Assembly (NCBI GenBank): GCA_030611515.1
Contig: JAUWPQ010000005.1
Span: forward strand, 1-40,045
Origin: Planctomycetota bacterium
GTDB taxonomy: Bacteria > Planctomycetota > Planctomycetia > Pirellulales > Thermoguttaceae
Direction of reading: 5' to 3'
DNA length: 40,045 nucleotides
This document shows positions 33,781 through 40,045 of this stretch, one piece after another. Numbering within the stretch: position 1 is the first letter of the stretch; each line of letters starts with the position of its first letter. The notes under the pieces were generated by a model that made no database searches, had not been told where the DNA came from, and saw only the letters and a list, made by a program, of their open reading frames with translations. Made by a program: the position numbers and the translations under genes.

Positions 33781-34332
33781 CTACGCGGCGGCCGGCTTAT
33801 CGACGTCGCCGGCGTCCTCTTCCTCGCCTATTTGTTTAATCTGGCTTGCCAAGGCGCCGCCGACCGAGTCCAACTGACCGGCCAACGTCGCGCCCGGAGA
33901 AAGTATCTGCCCCGAAATGATACTCAATTGCTCTTCGCGGCTGGGCCATTTGCTGATCTGTTCGACGCGGGCGGCGTCGAGGCACTCGCCGTCCATCATC
34001 CCGCCACGCGCCTGGAAGGGGGAATACTCCTTATCCTTGGCCAACTTGGCGACTTCCTTGGCCAGGCTGACGATGTCCTCGGCGCCCCAGCAGATCGCCG
34101 CGGTGTTTTCCAAGCCGGCAAACAGGGGAGCCAACGGAGTGCCTTCGGTGGCTCGTGCCGCCAGGCTGTTCTTCACCACCATCACGTGGATGTTTTTGCC
34201 GCGCAACACCGCCCTCAACCGCGAGTTGGCGTTGGCGTCCAACCCGATCATGTTCACCAACAAAGCGTCTTGAACGTTTCCCAGCCGCCCGCGGAGGTGT
34301 TCCGAAACCAGATTTTTTACGTACTTGCTCAT
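33781..34332 (-). CDS. rplJ: 50S ribosomal protein L10
   Basis: The 183-residue stalk-base protein binds 23S rRNA and anchors L12 dimers. It shows VKNLVSEHLRGRLGNVQDAL near the N-terminus, then LRAVLRGKNIHVMVVKNSLA and GAEDIVSLAKEVAKLAKDK. The C-terminal helix (about 135-168) for L12 binding is present and ends in an acidic tail. The ATG at 34332 is preceded at a distance of 1 nt by four heptamer repeats and has no Shine-Dalgarno sequence. Confidence 0.96.
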   Translation of the reverse strand: MSKYVKNLVSEHLRGRLGNVQDALLVNMIGLDANANSRLRAVLRGKNIHVMVVKNSLAARATEGTPLAPLFAGLENTAAICWGAEDIVSLAKEVAKLAKDKEYSPFQARGGMMDGECLDAARVEQISKWPSREEQLSIISGQILSPGATLAGQLDSVGGALASQIKQIGEEEDAGDVDKPAAA

Positions 34333-34333
34333 G

Positions 34334-34361
34334 GTAGTCAGTAGTCAGTAGTCAGTTGTCA
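34334..34361. repeat. Heptamer repeat (GTNGTCA x4) upstream of rplJ
   Basis: Four contiguous 7-nt units lie on the plus strand: three GTAGTCA then GTTGTCA. They end 1 nt before the rplJ start codon on the minus strand, so they fill the translation initiation region. Confidence 0.9.
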
Positions 34362-34395
34362 GCGGCGTGGACACCCGGAGCTAAACGGGAATGAT

Positions 34396-35079
34396 TTATA
34401 TTTGCATTTTCACGCTGGGGCTCATTGTGGCGCTCAGGGCGATGCCCTTGACGTATTGGCCTTTGACGGCCTGGGGCTTCATGCCGTTGACGTGGTTGAT
34501 GAAGGCTTTGACGTTCTCGGCTAGTTTCGCGGCGTCGAAGCTCAGCTTGCCGACCACCGCGTGGACGTTGCCGTCCTTGTCGTTGCGGAACTCAACCTTG
34601 CCGGCCTTGTACTCCTTGACGACCTTGCCCACGTCCGGGGTGACGGTTCCGGCGCGGGGGGAAGGCATCAGGCCACGGGGACCGAGGATTTTCCCCAACG
34701 GACCGACCGCGCCCATCATGTCGGGTGAGGCGATGCAGACGTCGAAGTCGGTCCATCCACCCTTGATCTTCTCGGCCAACTCCGGCCCGCCGACCTCGTC
34801 GGCCCCGGCCGCCTTGGCCTCGTCCACCTTGTCGTCCTTGGCGAACACAATTACCCGCAACGTCTTGCCGATGCCGTTTGGCAACACGATCGAACCGCGC
34901 ACGAGCTGATCGGCCTGTTTCGGATCGATACCCAACCGGATGGCGACTTCGACCGACTGGTCGAACTTCGTGGTGTCGAAGGTTTTCAGGACGACCACCG
35001 CTTCGTCGACCGGCAGGAGCCTCTTCTCCCCCGGCGCTTTTTTGAGCATGGCCGTCATACGTTTTGCTGTTTTTGGCAT
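34396..35079 (-). CDS. rplA: 50S ribosomal protein L1
   Basis: The 227-residue protein has the L1 stalk signatures: [20 protein letters not shown] in domain I and [20 protein letters not shown] before [19 protein letters not shown]. It binds 23S rRNA and, in E. coli, also represses its own mRNA. The start ATG 35079 has no Shine-Dalgarno sequence; heptamer repeats begin 4 nt upstream. A small possible hairpin is not seen in its place. Confidence 0.97.
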   Translation of the reverse strand: MPKTAKRMTAMLKKAPGEKRLLPVDEAVVVLKTFDTTKFDQSVEVAIRLGIDPKQADQLVRGSIVLPNGIGKTLRVIVFAKDDKVDEAKAAGADEVGGPELAEKIKGGWTDFDVCIASPDMMGAVGPLGKILGPRGLMPSPRAGTVTPDVGKVVKEYKAGKVEFRNDKDGNVHAVVGKLSFDAAKLAENVKAFINHVNGMKPQAVKGQYVKGIALSATMSPSVKMQI

Positions 35080-35083
35080 AGCG

Positions 35084-35111
35084 GTTATCAGTATTCAGTT
35101 GTCAGTTTTCA
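35084..35111. repeat. Heptamer repeat (GTNNTCA x4) upstream of rplA
   Basis: Four contiguous units follow the pattern GTNNTCA (plus strand), such as GTATTCA and GTTGTCA. They begin 4 nt from the rplA start codon. The unit is close to that upstream of rplJ. Confidence 0.88.
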
Positions 35112-35148
35112 GTGCGAAACCGCAAGCGGCTTCCTCACTTTCCACCCT

Positions 35149-35176
35149 CTAATCCCCAATTCCTAATCCCTATCCA
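35149..35176. repeat. Heptamer repeat (CTAATCC-type x4) at the end of rplK
   Basis: Units CTAATCC, CCAATTC, CTAATCC and CTATCCA run in phase. The second half overlaps the last codons and stop (TAG, 35165-35163) of rplK, so the C-terminal DRD of L11 is encoded by repeat sequence. Confidence 0.75.
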
Positions 35177-35591
35177 CCTCCAACCCCATGCTGCGCGCCG
35201 TGCCTTCGATCATTCGTCGGGCATGTTCCGGGTCGCTCGCGTTGAGGTCGGCCGCTTTCGTCTTGCAGATTTCGTCAATTTGGGCGATCGTAACCTTGCC
35301 CACCTTCTCCTTGTTCGGCACACCCGATCCCTTGGCGATCGAGGCGGCCTGCTTCAACAGCGCGGCGGCGGGCGGACTCTTCGTGACGAACTCGAAACTC
35401 CGGTCGTTGTACACCTTGACCACCACCGGGATCGGCATTCCGCCGGCGTCCTTGGTCCGCTCGTTGAACTGCTGCACGAACTGTCCGAGGTTTATGCCGA
35501 ACCGTCCCAGCGAGGTGCCCACCGGCGGGGCAGGCGTCGCCTGTCCACCGGGAACCTGAAACTTCACTGTGTCGACTAATTTTTTTGCCAT
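35163..35591 (-). CDS. rplK: 50S ribosomal protein L11
   Basis: The 142-residue protein begins [20 protein letters not shown] and continues [20 protein letters not shown], the N-terminal domain that binds thiostrepton-type antibiotics. The C-terminal rRNA-binding domain contains [20 protein letters not shown] and [16 protein letters not shown]. It binds the GTPase-associated centre of 23S rRNA. No Shine-Dalgarno sequence precedes ATG 35591; a large palindromic heptamer element lies 1-2 nt upstream. The last residues fall in another heptamer array. Confidence 0.97.
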   Translation of the reverse strand: MAKKLVDTVKFQVPGGQATPAPPVGTSLGRFGINLGQFVQQFNERTKDAGGMPIPVVVKVYNDRSFEFVTKSPPAAALLKQAASIAKGSGVPNKEKVGKVTIAQIDEICKTKAADLNASDPEHARRMIEGTARSMGLEVDRD

Positions 35592-35592
35592 T

Positions 35593-35674
35593 GATATTCG
35601 GGGATCGGGGTTCGGGATTCGGGATTCGGGGTAGCAATGTACCCCGAATCCCGAACCCCGAATCCCGAATCCCC
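35593..35674. repeat. Palindromic heptamer element (GGGATTC-type) between rplK and nusG
   Basis: The left half is heptamers GGGGATC, GGGGTTC, GGGATTC, GGGATTC in phase. After a central turn near 35633-35640 the right half has the reverse complements (GAATCCC and GAACCCC types). The whole can fold into a hairpin of about 35 bp. It fills nearly the entire rplK-nusG spacer. Confidence 0.9.
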
Positions 35675-35680
35675 CCCTTT

Positions 35681-36490
35681 CTACAATGCTTCAAGCTGCC
35701 AGTATTCCAATTCGACCGGGGTGGAGCGGCCGAAGATGTTGATCATCACGGTTACCCGCCCGTTCGTCTCGTCGATGTTGTCCACTTCGCCCTCGAAGCT
35801 CTCGAAAGTTCCTTCCTTGATTTTTATTCGCTCGCCCTTGGTGAAGGCGATTTTCAGCTTGGGCGCTTTTTCGCTCTTTTCCTCTTGTTTAACGATGATG
35901 CGTTCGACTTCGTGGGGGAGCATCGGGCTGGGCCGGCCCGCCGCGCCGGTGAAATCGCCGATCCCAGGCGTCTCGCGGACCAGGAACCACGTGTCGTCGT
36001 TGATTTCCATGTGGACGACGAGGTAGCCCGGGTAAAGTTTCCGCTTGACGATTTTCTTCTTTCCCCCCTTGAACTCCGTGACCTTCTCCGTCGGTACGAT
36101 GATCTCGTCGAAATAGTAATCCAACCCGGCGATCGCCAGCCGCCGCATCAGGCCATCGCGGATCGAATCCTCGCGGTTGCTCTGCACCTTGAGAATGTAC
36201 CAATCCATTTTGTCCGACTTCGACTCTTCGGCCGGCGGGACCGGCTCTTCAACCGGTGGTGCGGCCGGTTCCTCGGTCGGCTGGGTCGGCTCTTCAACCG
36301 GCGGCGAGGCCGGTTCCTCGGTCGCGGACGGCTCCGGCGGAGCCTCTTCAGTTTCGATAGGCGTAGCCGCATACGCCGGTATCTCAGATTGCACTTCCGC
36401 GCGCTGGTCGGCGGGCGGCTCGGCAGGCAATTCCGCCGCCGCCGGCTCCGCGGTTGGTTGCTCGTTCACTTTGTTCGGTTCGTCCGTCAC
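35681..36490 (-). CDS. nusG: Transcription antitermination factor NusG, long N-terminal tail
   Basis: The 269-residue protein has a normal NusG core from about residue 95: [20 protein letters not shown], then [36 protein letters not shown], and the KOW domain [20 protein letters not shown]. The core binds RNA polymerase (NGN) and Rho or S10 (KOW). The first 95 residues are an extra acidic, proline-rich tail with repeated EEPxxPPVEEP elements, likely disordered. The start GTG 36490 is preceded by AAGGGG that overlaps the secE stop, so the pair is translationally close. Confidence 0.94.
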   Translation of the reverse strand: MTDEPNKVNEQPTAEPAAAELPAEPPADQRAEVQSEIPAYAATPIETEEAPPEPSATEEPASPPVEEPTQPTEEPAAPPVEEPVPPAEESKSDKMDWYILKVQSNREDSIRDGLMRRLAIAGLDYYFDEIIVPTEKVTEFKGGKKKIVKRKLYPGYLVVHMEINDDTWFLVRETPGIGDFTGAAGRPSPMLPHEVERIIVKQEEKSEKAPKLKIAFTKGERIKIKEGTFESFEGEVDNIDETNGRVTVMINIFGRSTPVELEYWQLEAL

Positions 36491-36500
36491 GCCACGCCCC

Positions 36501-36908
36501 TTACAGGATGTGTAGCACTTTCCTGAAAAGCAAGCTCCACGATAAATCGAATAAGGCCAGGATGACCGCCATGGAAAAAATAAAGATCAGCACCACGAGC
36601 GATGCGCGAAACAACTCCGGCCGGGTGGGCCAGGAAACCTTGTTTATCTCCGCTTCCACCGCGATCAGGAAATCGGCGAAGACCGGAAAGTTAACCAAGC
36701 GGTACGTTGCCCACAGGCTGGCAGCCAGCAACAGCCCCGGCAGGAGGAACTGGAACTCGAGCCCCTTGCCCGCGAGGGTTATGCTAAGCCTCCAGAACCC
36801 CAGCGCAATCGTCAGCGCAACGGCGGCAAAGGTAACCTGACGGGTAATCCGCCCTTGGCTCCGCTTGTAAATACCGACCCGCAGCAATTCTCGGAAAAAA
36901 GCTCCCAC
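36501..36908 (-). CDS. secE: Preprotein translocase subunit SecE
   Basis: Predicted 135-residue SecE with three membrane segments: VTFAAVALTIALGFWRL, LLPGLLLAASLWATYRL and LVVLIFIFSMAVILALF. The conserved cytoplasmic segment AEINKVSWPTRPELFRAS marks SecE, part of the SecYEG channel. The open frame extends to a GTG at 37001, but the extra 31 codons (MAQPPSAV...) come from the repeat at 36928-37006. I therefore place the start at GTG 36908, with GCGAGG about 12 nt upstream; other non-ATG starts nearby are possible. Confidence 0.88.
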   Translation of the reverse strand: MGAFFRELLRVGIYKRSQGRITRQVTFAAVALTIALGFWRLSITLAGKGLEFQFLLPGLLLAASLWATYRLVNFPVFADFLIAVEAEINKVSWPTRPELFRASLVVLIFIFSMAVILALFDLSWSLLFRKVLHIL

Positions 36909-36927
36909 TGTTGCGGCAACCTCGCTG

Positions 36928-37006
36928 AAAATGTGGCACAGCCGCCCTCGGCTGTGAGAACCAGATACTCTTTCGGACACAGCCGAGGGCGGCTGTGCCA
37001 CATTTT
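36928..37006. repeat. Paired-hairpin repeat, CACAGCCGCCCTCGG family, intact copy
   Basis: Two perfect 29-bp inverted arms (36928-36956 and 36978-37006) surround a 21-bp centre. Each arm contains the palindromic CACAGCCG-CGGCTGTG. It lies between tRNA-Trp and secE and generates a spurious extension of the secE frame. A disrupted copy is at 16326-16517. Confidence 0.9.
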
Positions 37007-37033
37007 ACAACACGTTCTCAACACCAACTTGAA

Positions 37034-37109
37034 TGGCAGGGGCGGGGGGGATCGAACTCCCAACCGCTGGTTTTGGAGACCAGTGCTCTACCAATTGAGC
37101 TACACCCCT
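37034..37109 (-). tRNA. tRNA-Trp (CCA)
   Basis: A full cloverleaf is visible on the minus strand: acceptor AGGGGTG paired with CGCCCCT, D-arm GCTCAATTGGTAGAGC, anticodon stem-loop CTGGTCTCCAAAACCAG with anticodon CCA, and T-arm with GTTCGATCC. The discriminator is G and the 3' CCA is encoded, unlike the other four tRNA genes here. It sits between tuf and secE. Confidence 0.96.
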
Positions 37110-37111
37110 AC

Positions 37112-37233
37112 GACGAAAGGACGAATGACGAAATTCAAATGACGAATGTCCAAGCCGCGCTTGTCGTCCGTCAGATTGTTCGTCATTGTGATTCCGTCAT
37201 TCTTTCGTTATTTGAACTTCGACCTTCGTCATT
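37112..37233. repeat. Inverted heptamer element between tRNA-Trp and tuf
   Basis: The left half runs in GACGAAT-type 7-nt units (37120-37154: GACGAAT, GACGAAA, TTCAAAT, GACGAAT). The right half (37178-37233) runs in reverse-complement units (ATTCGTC-like) in one continuous 7-nt phase. It fills the spacer up to 3 bp from the tuf stop codon. No rpmG gene is found here. Confidence 0.85.
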
Positions 37234-37235
37234 GA

Positions 37236-38435
<1,200 letters not shown>

Positions 38436-38539
38436 TTTGGTTTCTATCTCCCTGCGTTTGATCAAGCGGGTCGGTTAGAGTAATAATTACGGTCGGACGA
38501 GACTCCTGCGCCGAGGCTCTCGACTGGCCTACATAAGAG

Positions 38540-38612
38540 CTGCTGATGGGAATCGGACCCATGACCTCGTCCTTACCAAGGACGCGCTCTGCCAGCTGAG
38601 CTACAGCAGCCT
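38540..38612 (-). tRNA. tRNA-Thr (GGT)
   Basis: Minus-strand cloverleaf: acceptor GCTGCTG/CAGCAGC, D-arm GCTCAGCTGGCAGAGC, anticodon arm CGTCCTTGGTAAGGACG with anticodon GGT, T-arm containing GGTCCGATTCC. Discriminator T; no encoded CCA. Equivalent in position to E. coli thrT. Confidence 0.96.
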
Positions 38613-38707
38613 GTGCCTCTTCCCAAAACCCAAGTGCATCGCATCGATGCCGTGGGCCGCCGCACTCGCGTATCAAAAGCTCCTTTATATCTATCGACTC
38701 TCTACTT

Positions 38708-38729
38708 TGTAGGATGCGTGAAACGCGCC
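38708..38729. repeat. Short hairpin repeat, intergenic copy
   Basis: TTGTAGGATGCGTGAAACGC followed by GCC matches the repeat translated inside ispG at 23298-23320. The hairpin pairs GCGT with ACGC around a GAA loop. It lies in the spacer between tRNA-Thr(GGT) and tRNA-Gly. Confidence 0.65.
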
Positions 38730-38790
38730 TCTACAGGTTTCGAGTAAAAAATGGTTCACTGGCGGTTGTCGTCTTCTCCACTGACCCAGG

Positions 38791-38861
38791 AAGGGTAAAA
38801 AGAGAAGAGGGAAGGGAAACCGATACATCTCTCTTCTCTCGTCCCTCTTCTCTTCTCTCTT
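38791..38861. repeat. Inverted heptamer element (purine/pyrimidine type)
   Basis: The left half (38791-38818) is purine-only or nearly so, with units AAGGGTA, AAAAGAG, AAGAGGG, AAGGGAA. The right half (38827-38861) is the pyrimidine complement, with units ATCTCTC, TTCTCTC, GTCCCTC, TTCTCTT, CTCTCTT in 7-nt phase. It lies between tRNA-Thr(GGT) and tRNA-Gly; no gene is seen in this 271-bp spacer. Confidence 0.8.
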
Positions 38862-38883
38862 TCACACTCCTTCTATGCTTTTA

Positions 38884-38954
38884 AGCGGGTGAAGGGAGTC
38901 GAACCCTCGTGAGTAGCTTGGAAGGCTACGGCTCTACCGTTGAGCTACACCCGC
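38884..38954 (-). tRNA. tRNA-Gly (TCC)
   Basis: Minus-strand cloverleaf: acceptor GCGGGTG/CACCCGC, D-arm GCTCAACGGTAGAGC, anticodon arm TAGCCTTCCAAGCTA with anticodon TCC, T-arm GAGGGTTCGACTCCCTT. Discriminator T; no encoded CCA. Equivalent to E. coli glyT. Confidence 0.96.
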
Positions 38955-38956
38955 AT

Positions 38957-39058
38957 GTCAAAATGCCGAATGTCGAAATTCAAATGACGAATGTATGTGC
39001 CATCCGCCGTCCGTTTTCGCATTTCATTCGTCATTTGAATTTCGTCATTCGACATTTC
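38957..39058. repeat. Inverted heptamer element between tRNA-Gly and tRNA-Tyr
   Basis: Left units in phase at 38965-38992 are GCCGAAT, GTCGAAA, TTCAAAT, GACGAAT. Right units in phase at 39026-39060 are ATTCGTC, ATTTGAA, TTTCGTC, ATTCGAC, ATTTCCT. The two halves are inverted copies around a 33-bp centre. It is the same family as the elements at 37112 and 39157 and fills the whole spacer. Confidence 0.9.
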
Positions 39059-39062
39059 CTAG

Positions 39063-39145
39063 TGGGGGGTGAAGGATTCGAACCTTCGAAGGACATGTCC
39101 ATCAGATTTACAGTCTGACCCCTTTGACCGCTCGGGAAACCCCCC
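39063..39145 (-). tRNA. tRNA-Tyr (GTA)
   Basis: An 83-nt class II tRNA on the minus strand with acceptor GGGGGGT/ACCCCCC, anticodon arm CAGACTGTAAATCTG with anticodon GTA, a long variable arm, and a T-arm GAAGGTTCGAATCCTTC. Discriminator A; no encoded CCA. Equivalent to E. coli tyrU. Confidence 0.96.
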
Positions 39146-39156
39146 TCGCGAGCAAA

Positions 39157-39247
39157 AATGATGAATGACAAAATCCAAATGACGAATGCCGAACCACCAT
39201 TCGCCATTCCCTAACCTTCATTCGTCATTTAAATTTCGGCATTAGTC
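39157..39247. repeat. Inverted heptamer element between tRNA-Tyr and tRNA-Thr
   Basis: Left units at 39160-39194 are GATGAAT, GACAAAA, TCCAAAT, GACGAAT, GCCGAAC. Right units at 39199-39247 are ATTCGCC, ATTCCCT, AACCTTC, ATTCGTC, ATTTAAA, TTTCGGC, ATTAGTC, all in one phase. It is the most diverged member of the ATTCAAATGACGAAT family. Confidence 0.85.
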
Positions 39248-39253
39248 ACTTTA

Positions 39254-39326
39254 AGCTAGCGGAGGGACTTGAACCCACAACCTGTTGATTACAAATCAAC
39301 TGCTCTGCCAATTGAGCTACGCTAGC
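39254..39326 (-). tRNA. tRNA-Thr (TGT)
   Basis: Minus-strand cloverleaf: acceptor GCTAGCG/CGCTAGC, D-arm GCTCAATTGGCAGAGC, anticodon arm GTTGATTTGTAATCAAC with anticodon TGT, T-arm GTGGGTTCAAGTCCCTC. Discriminator T; no encoded CCA. First gene of the tRNA-tuf transcript, as thrU in E. coli. Confidence 0.96.
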
Positions 39327-39354
39327 CGGTTGCGCCCATCCACACGAATCTCTT

Positions 39355-39382
39355 AATATAGCCAGCGTCCAAATTCACGCAA
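39355..39382 (-). promoter_or_regulatory. Predicted promoter of the tRNA-tuf operon
   Basis: On the minus strand TTGCGT (39382-39377) is followed after 16 bp by TATATT (39360-39355). The first tRNA begins 28 nt after the -10 hexamer, a fitting leader length. Sequence-based prediction. Confidence 0.5.
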
Positions 39383-39512
39383 GGCGGACGAGAGGGAAAA
39401 AATGGAAACAGGCGTGCCAATTCTGAAAAATTCAGGTCTAACCCACCACGAAGAGGGGTTTTGCGGCTGAATTTCGGCCTGAACGCCCCCAGAGCGTGAT
39501 TGAAAAGCCTCC

Positions 39513-39531
39513 CCTTTCCCTTTGGGAAAGG
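39513..39531. terminator. Hairpin downstream of the methylase gene
   Basis: CCTTTCCC and GGGAAAGG form a perfect 8-bp stem with a 3-nt loop, 40 bp past the methylase stop in its direction of transcription. A CTTTTC run follows on that strand. Possibly a terminator; weak evidence. Confidence 0.4.
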
Positions 39532-39570
39532 TGGCAAAATGCACCTCCCCTCTCCATTTGGGATGTGAAG

Positions 39571-40045
39571 TTACTTGCGTTCCACCAGGAACAAGTGTTC
39601 CGTGACGTGAATATCGCGGTTCTGAAGATTTCTGCTTCCACGGAACGTGTTGTACTGCATCTCAAGCACTTGAACCGAACCAAGTTGTCTTAGCAAAGTC
39701 ATCATCGTATCGGGTTTGACAAATCCCTCATCGTTGAACGACACCAGCAGGAAACGCGAGTCGAGCGTATGCAGCAGGTCTCGCAGCAGTTCCAAGGATT
39801 GTGCCTTGGTGTTGTAGCCTGATCTGCGCCAGTCCGCTGGTATACCGGAAACCTTGCTGGTCTCCTTCGGCCGCTGGTAGTGAACCAAGAGGTTCAGCAT
39901 GAAATAGTTTGAACCATAAGGATGCTGATTATACGGCGGATCAATGTAAGCAAGGTCCAGATTGCTTACCTCGCGCGCGGCAGCATTCGCGTCGGACTGC
40001 AAAACTTCAACATCGCACTCGAAACGGCTGAGAATCGGCGGAGCC
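39571..40045 (-). CDS. DNA adenine methylase (D12 class), C-terminal part
   Basis: The frame is open to the right edge; at least 157 residues are present and the N-terminus with the SAM-binding motif lies outside. LAYIDPPYNQHPYGSNYFML holds the catalytic DPPY motif of N6-adenine methyltransferases. The C-terminus SFNDEGFVKPDTMMTLLRQL then YNTFRGSRNLQNRDIHVTEH is typical of the D12/Dam-like family. It may belong to a restriction-modification system continuing to the right, or be a solitary methylase. It lies just upstream of the tRNA cluster, a common neighbourhood for acquired genes. Confidence 0.85.
   Translation of the reverse strand, partial: APPILSRFECDVEVLQSDANAAAREVSNLDLAYIDPPYNQHPYGSNYFMLNLLVHYQRPKETSKVSGIPADWRRSGYNTKAQSLELLRDLLHTLDSRFLLVSFNDEGFVKPDTMMTLLRQLGSVQVLEMQYNTFRGSRNLQNRDIHVTEHLFLVERK

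Noticed and set aside
36909-37001. N-terminal extension of secE beginning MAQPPSAV
   Set aside because: It is the translation of the repeat at 36928-37006 and unlike any SecE.

Overview
The window looks like a piece of a GC-rich Planctomycetota chromosome, probably from the Pirellulales or a related lineage. The signs are a BBP7-type outer-membrane barrel protein, an exported protein with the planctomycete N-terminal LEPLESRQLL signature, two tandem DUF4350-like membrane proteins, an EF-Tu with a planctomycete-type switch I, and spacers packed with short palindromic repeats.

Layout. Positions 1-127 hold the 5' end of cysK (minus strand). A compound repeat follows, then two large DUF4350-like membrane proteins (393-3143 and 3248-5857, minus). 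From 6021 to 11461 five plus-strand genes encode RimO, a PgsA-type phosphatidyltransferase, a CPBP protease, a Gfo/Idh/MocA oxidoreductase and an LpxL-like acyltransferase. A double GNAT protein (11504-12457, minus) faces them. Positions 12871-22259 form a cell-surface block: a cyclophilin-containing exported repeat protein, a BBP7 barrel, a 14-repeat FG-GAP/VCBS protein and a DUF1570-like lipoprotein peptidase. Next come a RelE/ParE toxin-antitoxin pair, ispG and an orphan HicB-like protein.

From 24811 to 39326, all on the minus strand, lies the core translation/transcription locus. In transcription order it reads tRNA-Thr(TGT), tRNA-Tyr(GTA), tRNA-Gly(TCC), tRNA-Thr(GGT), tuf, tRNA-Trp(CCA), secE, nusG, rplK, rplA, rplJ, rplL, rpoB, rpoC. 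The first five genes keep the order of E. coli thrU-tyrU-glyT-thrT-tufB. A partial DNA adenine methylase enters at the right edge.

The most unusual content is in the spacers. (1) Eight spacer segments of the tuf-to-rplJ locus are built from degenerate 7-nt units in exact 7-nt phase. Different spacers use different heptamer sequences, and several are inverted pairs. They occupy the positions where rplJ, rplA and rplK would carry a Shine-Dalgarno sequence. (2) Elsewhere spacers hold paired-hairpin elements whose arms are themselves palindromes. One family occurs at least five times, once inside a coding sequence. (3) At 16318-16518 three families are nested like Russian dolls, and the middle one shows a clean TA target duplication. 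(4) Several elements end exactly at stop codons or supply the last codons of genes, and one has been absorbed into ispG. I see no CRISPR array, prophage, complete transposase gene or biosynthetic cluster. The repeat systems are the best candidates for something undescribed.
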